From assembly GCF_011759375.1 (NCBI RefSeq), contig NZ_JAARML010000007.1, positions 1 to 64,000 on the forward strand: DNA of 64,000 bases. Reading direction: 5' to 3'. Below, piece by piece: positions 49,844-59,100 of the stretch. Under the pieces are notes generated by a model. The model was not told where the DNA came from and made no database searches. It worked only from the letters and a program-made list of their open reading frames with translations. Source of the stretch: Paraflavitalea devenefica (lineage in GTDB: Bacteria; Bacteroidota; Bacteroidia; Chitinophagales; Chitinophagaceae). The stretch's first letter is position 1. Every line of letters begins with the position of its first letter. Position numbers and translations under genes: made by a program.

Positions 49844-50767
49844 ATGAAAAGAAGCATATTTCTGACGGGCATGCTATTGCCCCTATTAAGCTATTCGCAA
49901 AGCGCCGATAGCATTACACGCTCCAGGTTACTCACCGCAGCGCCACGGTTGGGCGGCGTTACCATCACCAACCAGGTCGCCCCTATCAATGCCAACGGGA
50001 ATACATTTACGATGCAGCTACCCGTGGCAGACATCGGGATACCGCTCTACAAAAACTTCACCTCCAAACATCCTGTTTTAATAAAAACAGGCCTGCGTTA
50101 CCAGGGACTCCTGCTTTCCAATGAAAAAAACATAGGCAGTACCAACTTCCACTCCATTACCGTTCCCCTGCTGTTCAGTTATTCCTTCTCACGCGCCACC
50201 AGCATTACACTGCTGGGCTCGGTGTCTGTGGGCTCCGATTTCAAGCGTTCCATCGAAAGCGAAGACATGCAGTACATGGCTGGTGTACGAATAGGTTTTC
50301 GCCAAAACAAATCATTCAAATATGGGGTTACCTTCGCCTACATCAACAGCTATTCCGGAGAATACCTCCTTCCCCTGCCCGACTTCGACTGGACCATCAA
50401 CAAAAAACTCAGCTTTACTGGTATCTTACCTGCCAGGGCTTCTTTAAAGTACAAACTTTCGGCAGCACAATCCCTGGGTCTTACAGCCAGTATCGGTGGC
50501 AGCATGTACCGTCTGCATGAAGGTGAGCAGGCTCAATACCTGCATCTACGGCAAAACAGCGGCGGGCTTCTTTATGATCTTTCACTGGGCAAGAGATGGA
50601 AATTCAGCCTCATAGCCGGTCATACCTTTATGCAAAAGCTGGAAACATTCAATATGGATCAAAAGATCCCGTTCAATAAATTCAATGAACTTGATGACCG
50701 GAAACCCAACGTATCTTATAGCCAGAATTCTTTTATCTTCCAGGGAGGGATCAGTTACCAGTTCTGA
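49844..50767 (+). CDS. Outer-membrane-barrel-like protein (DUF6268-like)
   Basis: 307 aa with signal peptide MKRSIFLTGMLLPLLSYSQ. The mature protein has long alternating strands (TFTMQLPVADIGIPLYKNF, VLIKTGLRYQGLLLSNEKN, FHSITVPLLFSYSFSRATSITLLGSVSVGSDF, QYMAGVRIGFRQNKSFKYGVTFAYINSYSG) and ends in a terminal aromatic (SYQF), consistent with a transmembrane beta-barrel. Resembles what I recall as DUF6268; function unknown. It follows the MarR gene in the same direction and may be part of its regulon. Confidence 0.72.
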   Translation: MKRSIFLTGMLLPLLSYSQSADSITRSRLLTAAPRLGGVTITNQVAPINANGNTFTMQLPVADIGIPLYKNFTSKHPVLIKTGLRYQGLLLSNEKNIGSTNFHSITVPLLFSYSFSRATSITLLGSVSVGSDFKRSIESEDMQYMAGVRIGFRQNKSFKYGVTFAYINSYSGEYLLPLPDFDWTINKKLSFTGILPARASLKYKLSAAQSLGLTASIGGSMYRLHEGEQAQYLHLRQNSGGLLYDLSLGKRWKFSLIAGHTFMQKLETFNMDQKIPFNKFNELDDRKPNVSYSQNSFIFQGGISYQF

Positions 50768-50808
50768 TGAGAATGGTAACAGGTAAGCGCAGATCAACGA
50801 TGCGATAA

Positions 50809-50832
50809 GTAACCGGCACACAGGCCGGTTAC
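50809..50832 (+). terminator. Perfect 9-bp hairpin after the barrel gene
   Basis: GTAACCGGC (50809-50817) and GCCGGTTAC (50824-50832) pair exactly around a 6-nt loop, 41 bp after the barrel gene stop. There is no clear T run, so it is a probable but not certain terminator. Confidence 0.5.
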
Positions 50833-50877
50833 TATGTTTATAGTATACCTCCGTTCTTTCCCAGCATATCTTCAACA

Positions 50878-50897
50878 AAAAAGTATTTATACTTTTT
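50878..50897 (-). terminator. AT-rich hairpin behind the 51-aa gene
   Basis: AAAAAGTAT and ATACTTTTT form a perfect 9-bp stem with a 2-nt loop. It lies about 37 bp downstream of the minus-strand gene at 50935-51090, with a T tract in that orientation. Confidence 0.45.
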
Positions 50898-50934
50898 CAA
50901 ATCCGTCCAAAAAAAGGTGTTTGTACCCGTTTAT

Positions 50935-51090
50935 TCAATCTGCTTGTTCCATAACTTCGATAAGCTTTTTTGATACTACTACTCCGCCGATCTCAATCCA
51001 GACCTTATCAGTAAATAACGGGCTGCCTACTCTCTTGTAGCTGAAGTTATTTATTGACACCTTTTTGAAAACATAGCGCATGGCAACCAT
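50935..51090 (-). CDS. Small hypothetical protein (51 aa)
   Basis: Open frame on the minus strand starting at the ATG at 51090 (or at 51081): MVAMRYVFKKVSINNFSYKRV, then TDKVWIEIGGVVVSKKLIEVMEQAD. It has a mixed, protein-like composition: basic N-terminus, a beta-rich middle (KVWIEIGGVVV) and a C-terminal amphipathic helix. No signal peptide. It is followed by an AT-rich hairpin suited to termination on this strand. Divergent from the HNH gene (84 bp between starts). I do not recognise it; a small regulator or antidote for the adjacent operon is one possibility among many. Confidence 0.45.
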   Translation of the reverse strand: MVAMRYVFKKVSINNFSYKRVGSPLFTDKVWIEIGGVVVSKKLIEVMEQAD

Positions 51091-51174
51091 GCCATGTATT
51101 TGAGTCAGCTATACCATATGGTAAAGCTGAAATATAACTCTATTGTTCTATCATCACTATTTTAACCTTACAAT

Positions 51175-52251
51175 ATGAGGCCAGTTAATAAAGGTACCGC
51201 CGGCACCAACGGATACACGTACAACATCAATTCGCCCATTATATTTGGCAAAGCGCCCTATAGTAAATTAGCCAGAGAACTACTCGGTAATGATGACACA
51301 GACGTAAATGAGTGTACCGTTTTTTTATTAGACCTTGTGAAAAGCCCCAATCAACCAACAGCCAAAGAAGCGAAATTAAAAGTTGGCATTGAGGGAAGAT
51401 TGGAAACCATGTATAAAACGGCAGCACTGCTGCTGCTTAATCGCCTGGGCAGTTGCTGCTCTTACTGCGAGAATATTATTACCACCTACCTCGAAGTAGA
51501 ACATACAGTACCCAAAGCCATCTATCCCACCTTCACCGTCATCTGGAATAATTTCCTGGTGGGTTGCGGCCCCTGTAATCAATACAAGGGCGATGACCCG
51601 GACAGGGCCACGGTAAGGGGATGGCTCGGCAATAACAACCCAACAGAACAAGAGTACTACAACGAAATACGTACCAGCAGCTATGTATGGCCCGACCTCG
51701 ACGCTTCTTCCTACAATGACCTGCCTGCCGAACTTTGGTATTTCAGCAACAGCAGCAATGCATGGCAGCAGGTCCCCGCACCCGGCAACACCAATCTAAA
51801 TAACGCCATTGTATCCACCGACCTTGGCAATAGGGTGATCAATGCCAGCATCAACCTGCCTGTCGGCATGAGAACACGGAGCGTACAGGTCAGGATTGGA
51901 GACAATACGGCTCATCACAACGGCAATGACATGATCGGTTTATGCCGGCTGAACGATCTTGGCAACCTGAACAACACCAATGACCGCCGCCTCTTTGCCC
52001 GTACCGAAGCTTATTTCAATGCCCTATTGATGTTAAACACCATTTTAAACGGACAGGTAAACCAACAAGTTTTTGATCTGCTCTGGCCCAATTACCTCAT
52101 GCTCGCAAAGACAAAAGGATTCTATTCCGTATTCCTGCGGTTGCTGACTGGCAGAACAGATCCTTCCAACACAGCGCTTCCGCACAAATTTGTAACAGAC
52201 ACCAATACCGCCATGTATTTCCCCAACACCAATACCGCTCAACTTCCCTAA
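51175..52251 (+). CDS. HNH-type endonuclease
   Basis: 358 aa, no signal peptide. Zinc-ribbon HNH core at residues 95-138: Cys95-SY-Cys98, the signature Glu109-His110 (EVEHTVPKA), Asn126 (IWNNFLVGC) and Cys131-GP-Cys134, followed by NQYKG. All residues required for metal binding and catalysis appear present. The C-terminal 200 residues (YVWPDLDASSYNDLPAELWYF, MRTRSVQVRIGDNTAHHNGNDMIGLCRLNDL) form a domain I do not recognise. First gene of a co-oriented cluster; the next gene starts 8 bp later and carries a degenerate version of the same core, so the two probably act together. Confidence 0.85.
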   Translation: MRPVNKGTAGTNGYTYNINSPIIFGKAPYSKLARELLGNDDTDVNECTVFLLDLVKSPNQPTAKEAKLKVGIEGRLETMYKTAALLLLNRLGSCCSYCENIITTYLEVEHTVPKAIYPTFTVIWNNFLVGCGPCNQYKGDDPDRATVRGWLGNNNPTEQEYYNEIRTSSYVWPDLDASSYNDLPAELWYFSNSSNAWQQVPAPGNTNLNNAIVSTDLGNRVINASINLPVGMRTRSVQVRIGDNTAHHNGNDMIGLCRLNDLGNLNNTNDRRLFARTEAYFNALLMLNTILNGQVNQQVFDLLWPNYLMLAKTKGFYSVFLRLLTGRTDPSNTALPHKFVTDTNTAMYFPNTNTAQLP

Positions 52252-52259
52252 TCTTTTAT

Positions 52260-53093
52260 ATGAGACCACTGCTTAAAACAGTTCCGCAAGCTTTATTCGC
52301 TACCCGGCCGGTACATCTCCTGCTGATGGAAACTACCGGTGAATATTGCCACTTGTGTGAAAGCCGCCTGCCCGATCAGGCAAGGGCCTTGAATAAACGT
52401 ACAGGCACTGACCTCGAAGGCATCATTGCTCCGGAAGTATGGCCACAGGTATTATTAACCTGTGAGGTTTGTTTTAAGGCACAACAACTGGCAGCATTGC
52501 TGCAAAGCCCACCTGCCAGTCTATTATATCCCGACGAGCAACTTACTTTTTCTGTCAATAAGGAAACATCCCCCTTTGTATATGAAAAGAAACCGGTGAC
52601 GCGCTACCTGCTGGATGAAGACAACAATGCCATCGGCAGCCCGGAAACAGTAGAACTGGTGATTGTACGGGGCACTACAGAAAGCGCCCGGGCTACCATC
52701 AATCATTTCGACCTGAATTCAGCCTGGTACGCGGAAGCAGACAATACCCTACGCATCCCGTTGCAGGAACATTTATCTGCAGCCGACCTGCGCGTGCATC
52801 AGCGTACGGAGATATGGGGCCTGGTAGATGATTATGTGAAACGGTACCGGCAATTGCTGGAATTAAACAGGGATATGGCTGGTATCATGCTGGAACACGG
52901 AAGACTATTAGCCGCCGCCAGCGGCTTCTGGTCAGTATGGGCCACCCTGTTATGGGAGGGAACAAATGACCGGGCCGCACTGTCGGCCGTATTATTGCCC
53001 AGGCAGGCCAACTTAGCCGCCGCAGCGCGCGCGGAAGGCCAGGCAACCCCGCATGACGTATTTCCAGGTACGCATCCGGATGTATTTCGCTAA
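52260..53093 (+). CDS. Degenerate HNH-like zinc-ribbon protein
   Basis: 277 aa, starting 8 bp after the HNH gene stop. It has two Cys pairs with HNH spacing (Cys30-HL-Cys33 in GEYCHLCES and Cys68-EV-Cys71 in LTCEVCFKA). The catalytic Glu-His segment is replaced by GIIAPEVWP, so the nuclease His appears lost. The remainder (ADLRVHQRTEIWGLVDDYVKRYRQLLELNRDMAGIMLEHGRLLAAASGFWSVWATLLWEG) is helical and is not assigned to a family. It may be a non-catalytic subunit of a heteromeric HNH nuclease. It ends 31 bp before the start chosen for the giant gene. Confidence 0.65.
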   Translation: MRPLLKTVPQALFATRPVHLLLMETTGEYCHLCESRLPDQARALNKRTGTDLEGIIAPEVWPQVLLTCEVCFKAQQLAALLQSPPASLLYPDEQLTFSVNKETSPFVYEKKPVTRYLLDEDNNAIGSPETVELVIVRGTTESARATINHFDLNSAWYAEADNTLRIPLQEHLSAADLRVHQRTEIWGLVDDYVKRYRQLLELNRDMAGIMLEHGRLLAAASGFWSVWATLLWEGTNDRAALSAVLLPRQANLAAAARAEGQATPHDVFPGTHPDVFR

Positions 53094-53124
53094 CGCAACG
53101 TCCATTAACCGCAATAACCTTACT

Positions 53125-56100
53125 ATGGATCTGTCTATGCAGCAAACGATTGAACCAGTGGTCCTGGATCCTGTACTGACCGCTTTGCAGCAAAGCCTGC
53201 AACAGGCCTGGGATACCAATCCCGATCACTACCTGCCGGTAAACGCGCAAACCATCGGCACCGGTGGCGCCGCCATCATCACGCTTTTCCAAAGCAACCT
53301 GAACATTACCGGCTATACGCTTACCGGCAATATCAGCATCACGCCCGATACCAATGACAATACCCTTACCGTGGCCGGTGATAGCGCCGATACCATCATC
53401 GCCATCGGCGGCCCCACCCTTACTGCGGTATTTAGCGTGGTAAATCAACAACTGGAAATTGAACTGACCCTCGCAGCACAAGATCCCTGGACCTTTGCCG
53501 ATACCTTTCCAGCTTTTGCCAATACCTGGTTTGCTCAATTAAACTTTGTAGATACAGACACCATCTTCCCTGTATTCATCCTGTCCGGCATCCAACACAC
53601 GGTACCAAACGGAACCATACAGGCAGGGCTTAATTTCAGTGCACAGTTAAACCTGCAGCCGCCCTGGAATATCCTGCTCAGCCTCGTGACCAATGCGCCC
53701 AATCCGCTGCCGCTGTTGGGCAAAGTGGTCGTCAACGATCCGGTCACTACATCTACCAACCTGCTGGCTGCCCTACCCTCTTTTTCCTTTAACGTGCCAG
53801 GGATCAAAACACTTGCTTTCAACAATCCCGGCTTTGGGGTTAACGGGCTGGCTACCGTTTATGACAGTGTCAACTACCTGCAGTTGGATTGCTTCGTTAT
53901 GGCCGACATTACCCTCGATGGCTACACACTGCCGCTGGCAGCAAGATTGCCCATCGGCGGCTCCCAGCCATTGCTTATGCTGCAGCCCGGCAAACAAGTT
54001 GCGCTGGCTGAGATTGCCGGCTTTTTCACCGCCCTGTTCACCGGTTCGGCGCCCGGCGTGCTAAGCGCTGCACTGCCAACCTTCCTTGATACGCTGCTTA
54101 ACAAATTCTCCCTGACCGGCTTTGTTGTCACGCTGAAAGGAGACTGGAGTGGATTTGATGGCATCACCTTGTCCATTGCTTCTACCAATGCACCAGACAC
54201 CGTATTGTGGCCCCTCCTGCCAGGCGTTTTCGAATTGAAGGAAGCAGGTATCGCCATTCAGTTACAGCCTGCAGCGGGCAATACTTACGCCACCAGTGGC
54301 AGCATCTGGGGCAGCGTGGCAGTAGGTCAGAGCCTCCTTATAGGCACTGTCATTCCCCTTCCTGTCGGCTCCGGCGAATGGATATTTTCCGCCAGCGCCG
54401 CCAATGCTATTCCAAACCTGGGGCAATTTGCTCAATTCCTCGGAGGAGATAAACTGGGCGGGTTACTGCCGGCCCATCTTGCTGATGTCGGAGGATTTTC
54501 GTTGACCAACCTGACCATCAAATACAACCCGGCCACCCAAACACTTACCAGCCTTTCAATAGCACTGATCACGGATAATACCTGGACCATCATTGAGAAC
54601 TGGTTCCTCGTAAAGCAGCTTTCCCTGCAAATGCAGGTAAATACGCCCCTGACCAGCCCGCAGCTTATTGGCAACTTCACCGGCACCCTCATCATAGGCA
54701 GCATAGGTGTTACAGTATCTATACAGCGGGCTGTACCTACGGCCGACTGGATGCTGCAAGTGCAAACCACATCTATTGTATTGCCTTCGCTGGGAGATAT
54801 GACACAACTACTGGGCGGTACTCAACTGGTAAATGTATTGCCCAACTCCATCGTGCAAAATCATTTTAACCTCGATGACCTTACCATCAGCATCAACATC
54901 TCGCAACAAAAACTCAACATACTTTCCTTCCTGCTCGATTCGCCCGATCAATGGGACATCATCACCGGACTATTGGCTATTAACAAGCCAGGCGTGTACC
55001 TCAATTTCGACTGGACCAATCCGCCAGGCGTTGCCATCACAGGCCGGATATATGGTGATCTTATTTTTGCCGGGGCCGACTTCTATGTAGAGGCTGTTAA
55101 AAATACAGATAGCTGGGACCTCTCCGCCTCGCTGCAGGAAAATACGCCGCTCACCCTTTTCAATGCAGCAGATGCTATCATTCCCAACAGTTCGCAACAA
55201 CTGGCCACATTGGGGGCGCCCAACATTGTACTCAGCGTAGCCAATATAACCTATCATACCAAAGACAAAAGCTATGAGCTGGAAGGCGTGGTCAACATCA
55301 ACGACCCGGTGAAAAACCAGCCCTGGTCATTCAATGTGGGGCAAACGGGCATTGCCATCAAAGACATTGGTATAAAAGTAACGTCAAAGCAAGGCGACAA
55401 TAAAGAACCACAAGGCACCAAGGTATTCCTTAAAGGCACCTTGCAGATTGGCGCCAATATTACCTTCAACATCACGTATGAGGTAGGCGGCGACCTCGTT
55501 ATCAAAGGAACACTGGTGGAGGCAGGACAATATGTAAGTTTGAAAGACCTCGTAAGCGGCCTCTGCAATCCGGATGCCAGCCACGTTTCCTGGACCAGTG
55601 CCTTTGAATCATTGGACCAGGTACGGTTTACCAATGTACAGCTCAGCTTTACCATTGGCACCAATCCTTCTTTCCAGGTATATGGGACCATGCTGATAGC
55701 CGGTGTGCAGGTAGACGCCGTGTTTGTACTCACCAGGCAAACCACCTGGAACTTTGTGGTGGGCGTGAAAGTATCCATGAGCCCGAACTGGAGCATTCCG
55801 GGTTTCACCAATACCCTCTCTACCTTTAATCTGCAGCAGGCCACCTTCGCACTGGTCATATCATCCTTCGACAATCCATATACCTTGCCGCCTGCCATAG
55901 GCATTACCGAAGTGACTTCAGTGGCCAAAGGATTGAATTTTTATGCGGCATTCCAGATCAGTGAAACAGATAACCGTTTCCAGGCGGCCAAAGCCGTACT
56001 ACCCACCGGCGTATTGCCTGTGCAAACCAGCCTCGTGATCCAGGGATTGATCACCGATCCGCTGGACAAGTCCTATGTGGAAGTGGTGCTCAACAGTGTG

Positions 56101-59100
56101 GCAGGCGGCCTGCCCCTCATGGGATGGGAAGCCGTACGGCTAAAGAAATTTTCACTCCGGTTATATGCAGAACCTGCTATTGCCTTGCACGGGGAATTCA
56201 TCATGACCATGATCACCGATGCGCAAAACAATTACCTGATACTCGCCATTGATCTGAAAGCCTCTGTTTCAGAGATCGCGATCGTATTCATTCCCAGCAT
56301 GCCTTTTAAAGACAGGCCGGTCATCATTGCCTGGGTCAATGCACTCGGCATCACAGGGCTTACCTTTTACCTTACCGACCTGGAGCTGGGTATTAAACCT
56401 TTTGCCGGCCCTGCGCTTACCGGCACCGTAGGCGGCGGCATTGATTTCACTTCATCACAACACCCGGGCGTGGTACACGCCGCCGCAGCCATTGTGCAAC
56501 CCAATACCGTCATGGCAGGCAGGCTGCCGGATCCCGTCATTGTGCAGGAACTGCACCGGAAGTCGGCATTACAACTAATGAGCGCCAATGGTACCACCAC
56601 CTTTTGCGACATGAACGCTCCCATTAACCTCAGCCAGCCGATAGATACCAATATCCGGGTGGAAGGAAAGATCGGGTTCCTGATCGTGCCGGAATCACCG
56701 GAACCCGTTATCCCCAATAAAGTGGGACTACGGATGGTCAACTTTACCTTGCCCTATATGCTGCGGCGCTTTGCCAACATCACATTACCGGAAGTATTAT
56801 TCCCCGTACTCTTTCCGGATATTTGCTTCTACGTTAGCTTTGATCCTACCAAACCCTCCAAAACACTCGAATTCGAATTCAACGGGCAGATCGTTGTCTT
56901 TGGGTTTCACGGACATATTGCCGCGCAATGCAACCAGAACAGGATCTACCTCAATGCCGGCATGGACCCCGTGGCATTTGCTGTCAATGGCTCCAACCTG
57001 CTCGTTATTCAGCGTTCCGCAACAGATGCTGCCAACGGGCCCTTTGTCATCATTGACAGCGCCCCGGTAAAACCGGAAGACCCCAATCTTTCTGCCGCGC
57101 TCTATTGCAACTTCTTTGACTTCATCCTATTCCAGGGTACCGCACTGGTGAAGGTAGACCAGCACAATATTGCCGACTCTTATTTCTATTTCGACATGGC
57201 AGGCTCCGCCGGGAGCCTGGCCAATATGCAGCTCCACCTGGAATACCAGAAAGCCAAATACCTGAACATTACCGGTAGCTTTGCACTGTTCCTGGATACA
57301 GCGCATATCCCGGGATTTGACATTACCAACAACAACAATAACCAAACGGTACGCGCGGCCGATCAGATTGACCTGAGTAAAATGCCCGGGCAGGGGGTAG
57401 ACCTCGCAGCTACCTTTACCATGATCCTCGACAACCGTGGCATTACCCCCAACTTTACCCTCAATGGCTCCGGCGGTTTCCGCGTTCACGTAGGTCCCTG
57501 TGATATTCCGTTGACCTTACAATTCAATGTAGGCAGCGTCAACGCCAATACCATCAGCCAGTTGCCGGCAACCATTGCCTCGCAAATGATGGCCAATGCA
57601 GCCAGCATCTTTACTGCCATGTACCGCACCGCAGAATGTTTTGCAGAACTGGTGAAGCTGGGTGTCATCATCTTCAATGACGCCGTGGAAGCAGCCAAAG
57701 TACTGGCGAAGTTCTTTGTAACCGGCATTGACCTCGCCTCCAAACTGTTGGATGAGTTGGGCAATGATGTGGAGAAGGTAGCCGACTGGTTATGGAATAT
57801 ATTCGACAGCAAAGATTCAGAGAAGAATACCAAAGCGCTTAAAGACAATACCAACTATAGTGATGATGACATTGCACGTGCCGTAAAAGATACGGCCGGC
57901 CCAACCTATACAGCCGAAATGCTCATCCGCGACCAGGCTTATGCAGGATATAATGCCACACAGGCAGCCGGCGCATTGGTGAAAAACTTCAGCCAATACA
58001 ACAATGACCCGGTCAATACCGGCAAACTACTCAAAGCAAAATACAGTTACCTGCAGATAGCACCAGCCCTGCACACCCAATTCCCTTCCTACACCTCAAA
58101 AGCAGAAGACATGTACACGGTTTTACAACAGGTATTTACTTCCACGCTTACCGCACAGCAAATGGCCAACGCGCTGGCATTAATATACCCGGCAAAGGAT
58201 GTGGCAAGAGCACTGAGAACACATTATCCTCCCGATACAGATACCGCCCCCAAAATGGCCACCCTGCTCCTGACCGCTTACCAGCAGGCAGGACATCCCC
58301 TCCTGGTAAACGATCTCGCAGGAGCGCTGGCCCCACTTTATTCCGCCGCAGCCGTAGCCAAAGTGCTGAAGGATAACTTCCCCGATCAAACCGGTACACC
58401 CGGCGCCATGGCCGGCATCCTGCAAACAGCCTATACAGCCGCCGGCATAACACTACAGGCAGCCGACATGACCGGGGCGTTGGCCAATGCACCATACGAA
58501 GCAAAACTAGTGGCACCGGTTATTCATACCAGGTACCCCAACGATACACAAACCGCCCTGCAGATGGCGCAACTACTATATGCCGCCTACCCCGCTATAC
58601 AAAGCAACCCGGGAGATATGGCAGTAGCGCTGGCTGCAGTACCTTATCCGGCCGCAGGCATTGCGACCGCCTTACAAACCTTGTATCAGCAACAGGTGCA
58701 GCATGCCGCACAAATGGCAGCATTGCTGGCGCAGGCACAGGTACTGCCCAAAGACGCCGCACCGGTATTAAAGCAACTGTACCCCACTGAAACCGCCACG
58801 CCGCAACAGATGATTTCGATCCTGTTGACTGCCTACCAGGCCACGCCCATAACATTTACCAATATGGCCGCAGCACTCGCGGCAGCCCCCTATGATGCAG
58901 CAGACACTGCTCCGGCATTGCATACCCAATACCCGCTGCAAACACAAACGGCAGCCGACATGCTCACCGGCCTGCAGCAGGCATACACCAATCCTGCTAT
59001 CACTGTTGCAGTGATGATGAAAGCGCTGAAGGCTTGTACCTATCCCATCAGCGACATTGCTGCTACCATCAAACAGCACTATGCAACCGACGTACCACAT

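Larger units (their letters stand above)
50768..51174. other. Intergenic region with two hairpins and a small antisense gene
   Basis: Holds a hairpin at 50809-50832, an AT-rich hairpin at 50878-50897, and a probable 51-aa gene on the minus strand at 50935-51090, each listed separately. The remaining 84 bp upstream of the HNH gene hold no clear promoter consensus. Confidence 0.5.
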
